This document shows positions 8,801 through 16,900 of a DNA stretch of 64,000 nt, in pieces (within the stretch, counting starts at the first letter, position 1; every line of letters starts with the position of its first letter). The notes under the pieces were generated by a model that saw only the letters and a program-made list of their open reading frames with translations, was not told where the DNA came from and did no database searches. Made by a program: the position numbers and the translations under genes. The stretch is taken from assembly GCA_012033205.1 (NCBI GenBank), contig JAAUSO010000011.1, forward strand, positions 1-64,000, read 5' to 3'. This stretch comes from Richelia sp. SL_2_1. GTDB taxonomy: Bacteria; Cyanobacteriota; Cyanobacteriia; Cyanobacteriales; Nostocaceae.

Positions 8801-10451
8801 GACTATCAAACTCTGGAACCAAGACGGTAGATTATTTAAAACAATCCCAGGTCATACAGATGCAGTTAAAGGAGTTACTATCAGTCCCAACGGTAAGTTG
8901 ATTGCATCAGCAAGTTGGGATGGAACAGTTAAAATCTGGAAGCTTGATGGCGCATTGCTAAAAACCATAATTCCAGATGGAGATGTTCGTCAACAGACGA
9001 CAATAGCTTTCAGCCCCGATGGCAAAATCATTGCCTCCGGAGGTTGGGATGGGACAGTTCAACTTTGGAAACTTGATGGCAGCTTGCAAAGAATCTTAGA
9101 AGTAAATAAGGAAAAAGGTGAGGTTTACAAAGTAGCTTTCAGCCCCGATGGCAAAATCATTGCTACATCTGCTGACGACAAAACTGTAAAACTTTGGCGA
9201 GTCAGCGACGGTAAATTGCTCAAAACATTTGAAGGACATAGTGCTGCGGTTAGAGGAGTGGCTTTTAGCCCCGATAGTAAAATCATTGCCTCAGTCAGTG
9301 ATGACGCAACCGTAAAAATTTGGCAGTCAAACGGTATTTTATTACACACCTTTTTCGGACATAATGGTGAAGTTCACGGTGTTGCTTTCAGCCCTCAAGG
9401 TAATATAATTGCCTCCGCTAGTGAAGATAAAACGGTTAAACTCTGGAAACTTGATGGCACATCACTAAAAACTCTCTCTGGATTTAGCAGTTCTGTTTAC
9501 GGAGTTTCCATCAGTCCAGACGGTACATTCATTGCTACAGCAGATGGGGACAAGAAAGTCAAACTGTGGGATAAACATGGAAATTTATTGAAAATACTCG
9601 AAGGACATAGCGATCGGGTTTTTGCAGTTACTTTTAGCCCCGACAGTCAAATAATTGCCTCTGCTGGTGGGGAAGGAATGGTGAAGCTTTGGAAGCAAGA
9701 TGGTACATGGCTTCAAGATTTAAATGAAGTTAATAAACATGATGCGTTTCGCAGAGTTGCTTTTAGTCCAGATGGCAAAATGATTATAGCTGCGGGTGAC
9801 GATGCAACCGTGAAACTGTGGGAACTTGACGGCACGTTGAAGAAAATTATCTCACAGAACACTCTCCGAGGTCATAGTAGTCGGGTTTGGGATGTAAGTT
9901 TCAGTGATGACCAACAATTGATTGCTTCAGCTAGTAAAGACGGTACAGTGAAATTATGGAAGCCAGATGGTACTTTGGTAAACAACATAAATGTACATGA
10001 TGGGGAAGTTTACGGAGTTGCAATTAGTCCCGATAGTAAAATAATTGCCACAGCAAGTGAAGACGGAACAGTTAAACTCTGGAAGCGAGATGGTATTTTG
10101 CAAAAAACTATACTAGTTGAGGGTAAAGGTAGTAAAGTCAAAAAAGTCATTTTTAACCCTCAAGGTAATACGATTGCCACAGCTAGTGAGAATGGAACAG
10201 TAAAACTTTGGAAGCAAGATGGTACTTTGCAAAAAAACCTGGATTTGCATAAGGATGAAGTTTCAAGTATCAGTTTTAGCCGCGATGGTAAAACGCTTCT
10301 CTCAGGGAGTCGTGACAAAAGTGTGATTTTGTGGAATATTCAGCAAGATTTAAGTTTAGATGAGCTACTTAAGTTAGGTTGTGATTGGGCTGGTGATTAT
10401 CTGAAGAACAATTCTGGGGTTAGTCAGAGCGATCGCTATCTGTGTAATTGA
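5841..10451 (+). CDS. CHAT protease - STAND NTPase - 14x WD40 protein
   Basis: A 1536-residue multidomain protein. Residues about 170-365 form a CHAT (caspase-like) domain with the dyad H238 (in FFAGHS) and C284 (in FNSCDG). Residues about 380-810 form a STAND/AAA-like NTPase with Walker A GSSGSGKS (K426) and a Walker B-like LLLVADQFEELY. A hydrophobic segment lies at about 826-848. The rest is WD40 repeats: fourteen blades can be counted, the number for two seven-bladed propellers. The C-terminal helix LSLDELLKLGCDW is typical of cyanobacterial STAND-WD40 proteins. This architecture resembles NLR/apoptosome-like sensors: propeller senses, NTPase oligomerises, CHAT protease acts. An immune or cell-death role is inferred. 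No substrate gene is recognisable nearby. Confidence 0.92.
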   Translation: MSKLVVINLGYGDLEQGFKQVTAQLWEVGNPLPEKFVASLAPAVEIITLYQNWQMGYQTLCNRLPSRSMDEDDEIEIDAAGITNVSDIDFNQLSQKLQISLNDWLKSVDFLNIDRKLRSALNSTEEIQVIIETNNILLRRLPWHCWDFFDDYPDSAIALSQLEYQRIANSKQSKFPRQKVRILAVLGNSQGINLEAETRFLESLKDAEVEFLVQPSRTIFNNYLWDSQGWDILFFAGHSQTEGKTGRIYINDKDNNNSLTIEQLEEALKQAIEKGLKLAIFNSCDGLGLADQLLLLHIPTVIVMREPVPNLVAQKFFEYFLEFFAIEKFSLYLAVKLARRKLQGLENEFPAASWLPVICQNPSTNPLNWLDLGRRPSKISPYRGLFSFREVDAQFFFGRETFTQMLLNAVQNQPLVAVIGSSGSGKSSVVFAGLVKHLRDTGEWHILDFRPGSRPLFNLATAIISHKQADNHHRTQRLQEIRNLATDLQNCQNYLLDVVDDILFESPQQRLLLVADQFEELYTLCRNSPERKAFLDRLLEVINNCPNFSFVITLRADFLGLALSYRPFADALQYADLKLAPMTDEELQAVVEKPAKLLGVRIEEGLTERIISAVSREPGDLPLLEFALTQLWEKQQDAQLTHAAYDEIGGVEAALARYADQVYNQLNFEEKERTQRIFIQLVYPGQGTEDTRRVATRKEVGEENWDLVTRLANARLVVTGRDEKTGWETVEIVHEALIQNWLQLNLWMQLDRDFRHWQEQLRSAMRNWESSGCDQGALFRGKPLVEAQDWQSKRFIELSPVERSFIGLSVELRDRTIKIQKNRRKLTIWGLSIGLLLASSLAGVAWWQWQNSVNNEIKALSASSQAYLSSNQQLQGLTAAIRAGQQCKGLKLSWVEADTQTTVVKALQNMLYNIKEYNRLLGHKGSVDAVAISPQGTIIATASQDNTVKLWYPDGKLLKTLEGHDAQVYAVAFSHDGQIIASGGEDKTIKLWNQDGRLFKTIPGHTDAVKGVTISPNGKLIASASWDGTVKIWKLDGALLKTIIPDGDVRQQTTIAFSPDGKIIASGGWDGTVQLWKLDGSLQRILEVNKEKGEVYKVAFSPDGKIIATSADDKTVKLWRVSDGKLLKTFEGHSAAVRGVAFSPDSKIIASVSDDATVKIWQSNGILLHTFFGHNGEVHGVAFSPQGNIIASASEDKTVKLWKLDGTSLKTLSGFSSSVYGVSISPDGTFIATADGDKKVKLWDKHGNLLKILEGHSDRVFAVTFSPDSQIIASAGGEGMVKLWKQDGTWLQDLNEVNKHDAFRRVAFSPDGKMIIAAGDDATVKLWELDGTLKKIISQNTLRGHSSRVWDVSFSDDQQLIASASKDGTVKLWKPDGTLVNNINVHDGEVYGVAISPDSKIIATASEDGTVKLWKRDGILQKTILVEGKGSKVKKVIFNPQGNTIATASENGTVKLWKQDGTLQKNLDLHKDEVSSISFSRDGKTLLSGSRDKSVILWNIQQDLSLDELLKLGCDWAGDYLKNNSGVSQSDRYLCN

Positions 10452-10711
10452 AGGTGAATTTGACAGCGATTGCAGAAGTCGGGTGTTTACGATCTTCTAA
10501 CCGCAGTACCAGACAATCTTGATCAAAACCCGACTTCTAAACCCACAAAAAATCAAAGTTTGACAACTTCTTTGTTGTAGGAACAGTTCTGGAGAAGTCC
10601 ACATCGAACTGACGTTAATTGAATGCTCAAATTGATTAAAGTGCATCAGAACAAAGAGTTTGCAACTATTTATCTGATGTAATTTGATTTACTGCACTTG
10701 GAGAAGAGAAA
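10452..10711. repeat. Intergenic palindromic element
   Basis: An 11-base perfect stem, AGAAGTCGGGT (10474-10484) with ACCCGACTTCT (10528-10538), encloses a 43-base loop just after the WD40 gene. The arm sequence recurs as a tighter hairpin at 27849-27880. It may also act as a transcription terminator, though no T-tract follows. The rest is presumably upstream sequence for the next gene. Confidence 0.75.
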
Positions 10712-11533
10712 ATGTCTAGTGTTTCAAATATTAAGTGGACAGGTGTACGTTCATCCCCCTACGGAATAGAGCCGTTTCCTCAACCAGAATATTGGAATAA
10801 AGCTATGAAAACTATGACTGGATACTTCTCCGGTTCCATTCCAGTAGCTGTCTGGGGAATTGGAGAAATTATTTTCGATGATACAAATAGCGGTATGAAA
10901 ATGGGTTTCCCAAATCCTGCTGGCAAGTATAATGATGATAATGGAAAAATTCGTTTTTCAGAGGAAGATAAGTACGAAAAGTATTTTAGTTATTTTGATA
11001 GCCAGGGAATTCAAGTTTTTTTACAAGTTGAATCGGGCTTTGCTGATATTGGGCTTCTAATTGACGCAACCTTCCAACAGTATGGACATCATCCAAGTAT
11101 CATCGGGTTTGGTGTTGATGTAGAGTGGTATCGGAGCAAATGCGATGGCTGTAAAAATGAACCAGTCACAGACGAACTGGCGAAAGTTTGGGAAGAGAAA
11201 GTAAAATCATACAATCATAGCTATCAACTTTTTCTCAAGCACTATGATAAATTTCAACTACCCCCTACTTACCGGGGCGATATTATCTTTATTGATGATA
11301 CTCAGAAATTCTCCAGTTACGAAGAATTTTTGAATGAAATGATCGATTTTGCCGATTACTTTGGTACAAACTCGGTAATGTTCCAGATTGGTTACAAAAG
11401 CGATAAGCCCTGGTGGGAGCAGCTACCTCAACCAATTCCGCAAAAAATAGGTCAAGACTTGGCTCAAAAATCCAGCAATCGAGATGTGGGAGTGATTTGG
11501 GTTGATTTTACCCTCAAAGAGATTATCCCTTAA
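10712..11533 (+). CDS. Unrecognised protein, possible TIM-barrel glycoside hydrolase
   Basis: A 273-residue soluble protein with no signal peptide. I do not recognise the family. Alternating hydrophobic strands (IPVAVWGIGEIIF, GIQVFLQVE, SIIGFGVDVEWY, GDIIFIDD, NSVMFQIGY, VGVIWVDF) look like a beta/alpha barrel. The D136-V-E138-W motif at the end of a strand resembles the acidic DxE of GH18/GH25-type barrels. Its neighbour, a NodB/LysM polysaccharide deacetylase in convergent orientation, is at least consistent with a carbohydrate role. GAGAAGAG, 8-15 bases upstream of the ATG, serves as ribosome site. The function remains an inference. Confidence 0.7.
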   Translation: MSSVSNIKWTGVRSSPYGIEPFPQPEYWNKAMKTMTGYFSGSIPVAVWGIGEIIFDDTNSGMKMGFPNPAGKYNDDNGKIRFSEEDKYEKYFSYFDSQGIQVFLQVESGFADIGLLIDATFQQYGHHPSIIGFGVDVEWYRSKCDGCKNEPVTDELAKVWEEKVKSYNHSYQLFLKHYDKFQLPPTYRGDIIFIDDTQKFSSYEEFLNEMIDFADYFGTNSVMFQIGYKSDKPWWEQLPQPIPQKIGQDLAQKSSNRDVGVIWVDFTLKEIIP

Positions 11534-11664
11534 ACTTAGTGAAATTGGCGAAAGTGCAATAATTTTGTATTAACCAGTTCCGACATCTTCGTTTCACCCC
11601 CACTTTACTCGGACTTCTAAGATGGGGTGAATTTAAACTTCTACAGTTACCTAACCTAAATCAT

Positions 11665-12513
11665 TTATTGAGGAATACAAAGCTTCCATCCCGGTTCAAT
11701 TTGTTCAGGTACGCTAATCAAATCTTTATTCGCTTCATAAATTTTCCTCCAGGATTGTTCGCTGCCATCTCGGTAAAATTTTTCGGCTATCTTTGATAAA
11801 TCGTCACCAGATTGTACTTCGTAAATTTGAGAATTTGGCGGACATTTTCGCTGAGGAGGTTGTGGTGTAGACGATAGGAGTTGTTCAATAGTGACAAAAC
11901 TCAGTCCTCGTTGTTTTAGTTGGGGAATAGCAATATCAACTGCTTTGACTGTATCCTCTCCCCGTGGTTTGTTCCCCTCCCCAGGTAAATCGTGACACAG
12001 AATAATCGAACCATTTTTAGCAGATAGCAAAGTTTTAACAATTGAGTCTACTCCAGGACTTTCCCAATCTTTCGTATCACCACCATCTGACCAGTGAATA
12101 TGAGCTAGTCCAAGAGTTTCTGCTAATTTAGTTACTCGGTTGCGATCGTCACCTCTGTTATCCCCAAAAGGAGGTTCACCCATCGGGGGACGAAAATATT
12201 TGGCGGTATACCCGGTTACTTGTTTAATTACTTCGTTAGTATCGCGTAATTTATTGATAATTGTATTATCATCCAACGTCCGAAGACTTTGATTATCATT
12301 AGAATGATTTGCGATCAGATGACCTTCTTTATAGGTCTGCTGGACAATTTCGGGAAGCTCTAGAATACGTGGAGCAATGCAAAAAAAAGTGGCTTTAATG
12401 TCGTGTTTGCGGAGTACATCAAGCAGTTTTCGGGTTATTTCATAGGGTCCGTCGTCGAAAGTGAGAGCAATGTAAGGTTTGTTCGGATCACCTGAGTAAA
12501 TTGGTTCTGACAT
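11665..12513 (-). CDS. NodB-type polysaccharide deacetylase with C-terminal LysM
   Basis: A 282-residue protein. Residues 13-210 form a NodB carbohydrate esterase 4 domain with motif 1 TFDDGP (D20, D21), motif 3 RPPMGEP, motif 4 WSDGGDTKDW and motif 5 LCHDLPG. Residues about 232-282 form a LysM domain (YEVQSGDDLSKIAEKFYRDG...GWKLCIPQ), which binds peptidoglycan or chitin-like glycans. In motif 2 the usual H(S/T)xxH reads HSNDN, so the second metal-binding histidine is Asn74. No signal peptide is visible, which is odd for a wall enzyme. It could be a weak or non-catalytic deacetylase. Confidence 0.9.
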   Translation of the reverse strand: MSEPIYSGDPNKPYIALTFDDGPYEITRKLLDVLRKHDIKATFFCIAPRILELPEIVQQTYKEGHLIANHSNDNQSLRTLDDNTIINKLRDTNEVIKQVTGYTAKYFRPPMGEPPFGDNRGDDRNRVTKLAETLGLAHIHWSDGGDTKDWESPGVDSIVKTLLSAKNGSIILCHDLPGEGNKPRGEDTVKAVDIAIPQLKQRGLSFVTIEQLLSSTPQPPQRKCPPNSQIYEVQSGDDLSKIAEKFYRDGSEQSWRKIYEANKDLISVPEQIEPGWKLCIPQ

Positions 12514-12629
12514 GATAGTTTTTTCTCACTAATTCCATAGGAATTACTAGATACCAGGGTTTTCAACTTATGCAGTTGCAACAATAAAATCAAATAAGAG
12601 GTTGTAATGCAAGGTTTTTACATTATTAT

Positions 12630-14039
12630 TCAACCGTCTTTCCAAGTACCGTGAAAACCGGGAGGAATGACGCTGGGTAAACTCAATTTACAAACAGGTT
12701 GTTTATCTAAATTATCAGCATCAAATATCCATATTTGACTATTATCAGAATTACCATCATACACAACTGTTAAAATCCAACCTTGTGCATAAATTGGTTC
12801 GGAAGGATAGAGATTATCTTCAAAGTTTGCTTCTATCAAAGTATTAGTTTGATGGTCAAAGCAAGCAATTCTATTTAATATTTCTTGACTAATATCTGTA
12901 CCTTCCTTAACTGTAGAAATATAGGTATATCGGGAATATTTTCCGACATTTTGCTGCGGTACAATGGGAAATTCACAATGTCTATCAAATAATGCTTCTA
13001 TATTACTAACTTTACCAGTTTGCGGATTTAATTTTATTCGCGTTAAGCTACTTTTTGCCGCAGTATGAGTTTCACCTGTTGCAAGTTCTTTAAGATATTG
13101 ATTAGTTTGAAAGTCTTGATAACTAGCGATATCAACAATGACTGCGCCACTATTATCTACGTAACCATTAGAAAAATGCCATTGAAACCAAGATTCTGTT
13201 TCACTACGGCTGATAATATCTAAAGTATTACGGTCAATAACTAAAATTTGAGTTCCTTGACTTGGTTGCCATTCTAAGGCATCACTATAGCAACTCAATC
13301 CTATTGCTGGCATCAATAAATTTAACCGCACTGGAGGAATAAAAAAGATTAAATATTCTCCTGCTAACACAAAATCATGTACTAAAGGTACACCATCAAT
13401 TTGATGTGCTGCTTTTTTGATAATCTTTCCTGTAGCATCACTTTTATAAATATTAAGAGTTGCATTTAATCCAGGTGAAATCCCAAAATTAAAAATTTCT
13501 CCTGTTTGAGAATCAACTTTCGGATGTGCAGAATATGCTAAACCATTATCCAATCCGCCTAAATTATCTTTGCCAAAAGTATCGAGATTCTCTAAATCAA
13601 GTGCGTGGGGGTTATCACCTTCCCATAATGCTAAAAGTTTATCAGGTAGCGCTAAAACCGAAGTATTTGCCGCATTTTTAATTGGTTTTAACCACTGATT
13701 CCAAATTGCTCCCGGTGCTTTCATCCCATAATTACCGTAGAGCAATTTACCTGCACTCGCTTCTTGTTTAAATTCCTGAGTTTGTACATAACGATAAACC
13801 GCTGATGGGTTATTCCCCGTCAAATGTACCGCCAGAATTGCACCATCCCCATCAAACCAGTGTCCTACAGAAATTCCACCACGCTGCAACCTTCCTGGTC
13901 CGTTACGATAAAGGGTACCATTTAGACTTGCGGGAATTTCACCATCAATTATTGATAGTGGAGTTAAAGGAAATTCCGTCGCGGGTTTTTCTAAAGCTTT
14001 AGCCCAAGCTTTTTTTGCGGATTTTTGAATTGTTTGCAT
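12630..14039 (-). CDS. Carotenoid cleavage oxygenase (RPE65/CCD family)
   Basis: A 469-residue non-haem iron dioxygenase that cleaves carotenoids or apocarotenoids. The four iron-ligand histidines of the seven-bladed propeller are all present: H172 (YSAHPK), H221 (LVHDFV), H288 (FQWHFSNG) and H463 (FHGTW). The N-terminal motif SLNGTLYRNGPG and the HWFDGDGA segment also fit. Length matches cyanobacterial apocarotenoid 15,15'-oxygenases, but the substrate cannot be read from sequence. There is no signal peptide. It is transcribed in the same direction as the NodB gene but 116 bases upstream of it, so probably separately. Confidence 0.93.
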   Translation of the reverse strand: MQTIQKSAKKAWAKALEKPATEFPLTPLSIIDGEIPASLNGTLYRNGPGRLQRGGISVGHWFDGDGAILAVHLTGNNPSAVYRYVQTQEFKQEASAGKLLYGNYGMKAPGAIWNQWLKPIKNAANTSVLALPDKLLALWEGDNPHALDLENLDTFGKDNLGGLDNGLAYSAHPKVDSQTGEIFNFGISPGLNATLNIYKSDATGKIIKKAAHQIDGVPLVHDFVLAGEYLIFFIPPVRLNLLMPAIGLSCYSDALEWQPSQGTQILVIDRNTLDIISRSETESWFQWHFSNGYVDNSGAVIVDIASYQDFQTNQYLKELATGETHTAAKSSLTRIKLNPQTGKVSNIEALFDRHCEFPIVPQQNVGKYSRYTYISTVKEGTDISQEILNRIACFDHQTNTLIEANFEDNLYPSEPIYAQGWILTVVYDGNSDNSQIWIFDADNLDKQPVCKLSLPSVIPPGFHGTWKDG

Positions 14040-14231
14040 ATTAAAATTATAGATTGTTTCTTAACCTTATTACTATCTAAATTTTACAAGTAATTCCTCA
14101 CGAGATAATTGGATAATTAAAAAAACTCTGAGTTCCTCGGCGCTTCCTTTGCGTGCCTCTGCGTTTACAAATAGATAATTCCATAATTCCAATTACTCTG
14201 ATTCGTAATAATTCTTGAAGCTAGTCATGAG
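14040..14231. repeat. Intergenic region with dispersed C/T-rich unit
   Basis: Positions about 14125-14172 hold a unit with the core CCTCTGCG and TTTGCGTGCC, related to the sequence at 27775-27812. It lies between divergent genes. Confidence 0.5.
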
Positions 14232-14285
14232 ATGATGTTTATTAGTGATAAAATTTGTGAAAGTATCTTAAATACAAAAAGCATT

Positions 14286-15365
14286 ATGTCACAACTAGAA
14301 TATTTTTTATTAACTCGCGTTTTACTGGATTTCGAGCAGAATGCTAGCGATATCATCAGCGATATTTCTGCTGGGACTTTTAGTGATGATGGTAGTCTGT
14401 GGGTTGGTTCTGATGAAATGGTTGGGGTTGAGCGTCTTTCTCCTATCGATTGTCATTATTATGGTAAACATCAACGGTTTTTGTTAAAGGATTATCTAGA
14501 CTTATTTGATGATGATGAAATTGATATTGAAGGAATGGATTTTAGTGGTGGTTATCTGTGGTTGACTGGTTCTCACAGTACCAAAAGAAAGAAACCCAAA
14601 GGCAAAGATTTGCAAACCGATTTAGCAAGACTTGCCACTATTACTACTGACTTAAATCGTTTTATTTTAGCAAGAATTCCTGTGATTAATGGTGAATTAA
14701 TTAAATCTTATGTTCCTGTTGAAGGAGAAACTAAAACAGCAGCTTGTTTACAGAAAATCGACGAACGTAATTTGTTATTTGAAGTCTTAAAAGAAGACGT
14801 ACATTTACAACCATTTATTACGGCAAGAATACCTTCTAAAGATAATGGTTTGGATGTTGAAGGTTTAGCGGTAGCAAGTAATAATCGGTTGTTTTTAGGA
14901 TTGCGAGGACCTGTATTACGGGGATTAGCTGTAATTTTAGAAATACAGATCACAGAATCCGAACCTGGTGTTCTCGTGCTGGAAGAAATCACCGACGAAG
15001 GAAGAAAATACAAAAAGCATTTTCTCGATTTGAATGGTTTGGGAATACGAGAATTATGTTTACAAGATTCAGATTTGATTATTTTAGCAGGACCGACGAT
15101 GGCTTTAGAAGGGGAAATGGAGGTATTTCGCTGGAAAAATGCGGTTAATAATTCCAGTAATAGTGATAACATTCACAAACAGGATAAGGATAGCTTGTTT
15201 CCTTTATTTGACTTACCTTTTACCATTGGTTCCGATCATGCTGAAGGATTAGCATTATATCCCTGTTGGGGAGAAAAAAATAGCTTGATGATATTTTATG
15301 ATTCTCCTAACGTTCGCCGTTTACGAGGAGATAAACAAATATTTGTTGATGTTTTTGAAATTTAG
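14286..15365 (+). CDS. DUF3616 family protein
   Basis: A soluble protein of about 359 residues from the internal ATG at 14286 (MSQLEYFLLTRVLLDF); the frame is open 18 codons further upstream, but that extension is not family-like. It has the pattern of a beta-propeller: DGSLWVGSDE, GGYLWLTGSHS, GLDVEGLAVASNNRLFLGLRGP and SDHAEGLALYP, each a strand pair with conserved Gly/Asp turns. The length and these blocks match DUF3616, a bacterial family of unknown function. Its end overlaps the 3' end of the convergent TPR gene by four bases. Confidence 0.8.
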   Translation: MSQLEYFLLTRVLLDFEQNASDIISDISAGTFSDDGSLWVGSDEMVGVERLSPIDCHYYGKHQRFLLKDYLDLFDDDEIDIEGMDFSGGYLWLTGSHSTKRKKPKGKDLQTDLARLATITTDLNRFILARIPVINGELIKSYVPVEGETKTAACLQKIDERNLLFEVLKEDVHLQPFITARIPSKDNGLDVEGLAVASNNRLFLGLRGPVLRGLAVILEIQITESEPGVLVLEEITDEGRKYKKHFLDLNGLGIRELCLQDSDLIILAGPTMALEGEMEVFRWKNAVNNSSNSDNIHKQDKDSLFPLFDLPFTIGSDHAEGLALYPCWGEKNSLMIFYDSPNVRRLRGDKQIFVDVFEI

Positions 15366-16042
15366 TTAAATTCCTCAACTATCTTACCTTCTCCATTGTG
15401 CAATCGACTCAAATTGCTTTCCACAGTCTTCGTATAAGGATGTTCCTCCCCTAACACAGCAAGACAAATATCTAATGCTTGTTGAAAAATCGGTTCAGCT
15501 TTGACTGTAAACCCTTGACAAAGATACATTTGTGCCAAATTATTTAAAGTTGTACCCGTGTGAGGATGCATTTCTCCAAAGTTGTTTTGACAGATTTCTA
15601 ATGCTTGTTCAAAAAGAGGTTTGGCTTGGTGATACTTCCCCATGCAGCAGTATAATGCAGCTAGACTATTCACACTCTCAGCGGTGGTAGGATGTTGCTC
15701 TCCAAGGATTTGAGAACGAATTTGCAGCGCTTTTTTTAAATAAGTTTCTGCGGTATCGTATCGCCTTTGAGATTTGTAAATTAGTCCTAAATTGTGGAAA
15801 CTTTCGGCTGTCTGGGGATGTTGTTCGCTAAGTATTTTACAATTAATCTCTAGCGCTTGTTGTAAGAAACTTTCTGAAGAAGCATAGTTTCCTTGTTGAT
15901 AAAGTAAGTAACCGATTTTGTTAAGTCTATCAGCAACAGCAGATGTTTCTTCAAAGTAACTAATTTCCATGTTGACATGGCGACGTTGTGTGAGAAAATC
16001 TACTGTATCGCATTCGCCACGGATGCGGGAAAGATTTATCAT
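15362..16042 (-). CDS. TPR (kinesin light chain-like) repeat protein
   Basis: A 226-residue protein made of about four tetratricopeptide repeats of the 42-residue kinesin-light-chain type: each has an (A/S)ES(F/V)..L..(L/I)Y segment, then a Y..A...(L/F)(L/Q)(Q/K)AL(E/Q)I segment, and ends in (L/F)GE.HP. It is a protein-interaction scaffold with no attached effector domain. Such genes are abundant in Nostocales. The start is uncertain: ATG at 16042, or at 15970 (MEISYFEE), which sits closer to the first repeat. It overlaps the DUF3616 gene tail to tail. Confidence 0.85.
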   Translation of the reverse strand: MINLSRIRGECDTVDFLTQRRHVNMEISYFEETSAVADRLNKIGYLLYQQGNYASSESFLQQALEINCKILSEQHPQTAESFHNLGLIYKSQRRYDTAETYLKKALQIRSQILGEQHPTTAESVNSLAALYCCMGKYHQAKPLFEQALEICQNNFGEMHPHTGTTLNNLAQMYLCQGFTVKAEPIFQQALDICLAVLGEEHPYTKTVESNLSRLHNGEGKIVEEFN

Positions 16043-16178
16043 TGCAGTAATTCATTGTAGCGTTTGGGAATGTGGTAAACCAAGGCTAATTTCGCCGATT
16101 TCTCAAGCTAGTTTGTATGCTTCACAGTTATTACTGATGTGTTAAGTAATCCAAATTATTGTAAATATTGCCTAAGAT

Positions 16179-16370
16179 TTAGTGACAGAAAAACCCTAGA
16201 AAGTGATTTTGATCTACAAGTTGTAGGATATTCAAAGTTTGTTGCAACTGCTTTGATGCTGTACCCAAATTTTTCTCACTAGATTCTTTTTCTACTTTTT
16301 TCCGCTCAGCTTCATGGGAAATTAGACGTTCTCAGATTTTTAAAAACATCTTTAAAGCGCCGTCTATTAT
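16179..16370 (-). pseudogene. Possible decayed coding remnant
   Basis: On the minus strand the stretch reads as amphipathic helical sequence (RLISHEAERKKVEKESS, then ASKQLQQTLNILQLVDQN) ending at a stop at 16179, with an in-frame stop upstream and no start. It could be the tail of a lost gene next to the TPR gene. Family unknown. Confidence 0.25.
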
Positions 16371-16900
16371 TTAGATTCCTGACTTGAAGTCAGAAAAATT
16401 ATTTCCCTCAATTTAGAAATTAGAATAGAGAATTTAGTTACTAATTACAAAACGAGCCGATAGGGAAAACAAATACGGATTATTTCTACTTAGGAACTCT
16501 AATTATCTAATATGATTTAATTTTTGAGAATGCATTTCTACACTGAAAAAGATAAGTTGAAAATCATGTTGAGCAAAAAACAAAATTATTCAAGCTATCT
16601 TCAGATATTGCGCTCCTGATTAACTCCAGTATAAATTATTGCTATGGATTCATATGTATATCCAGATAAACTTCATGTAATATAAATAAAAACTTCACTA
16701 TTTTTAGGGATTGACTAATAGATTAATATGTGTAATGTAAATATATATTCTTTTCTTTTCTTTTCTTTTCTAAAATTAAAGTCTTGGCATTATTATTTGA
16801 TATTAATCGAAAGTGACGGAGAAATATTTTTCGATATTTCGATATTTTTAATTTTTATGTATTATTTAAAAATCTATTTCCCCGTCACGATTTTACAGTT
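16371..16900. other. AT-rich intergenic region
   Basis: No supported gene. It contains a short ATTCTTTTC/TTTTC pentamer microsatellite at 16748-16771. A small plus-strand open frame here overlaps the 3' end of pntB and looks spurious. Confidence 0.4.
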
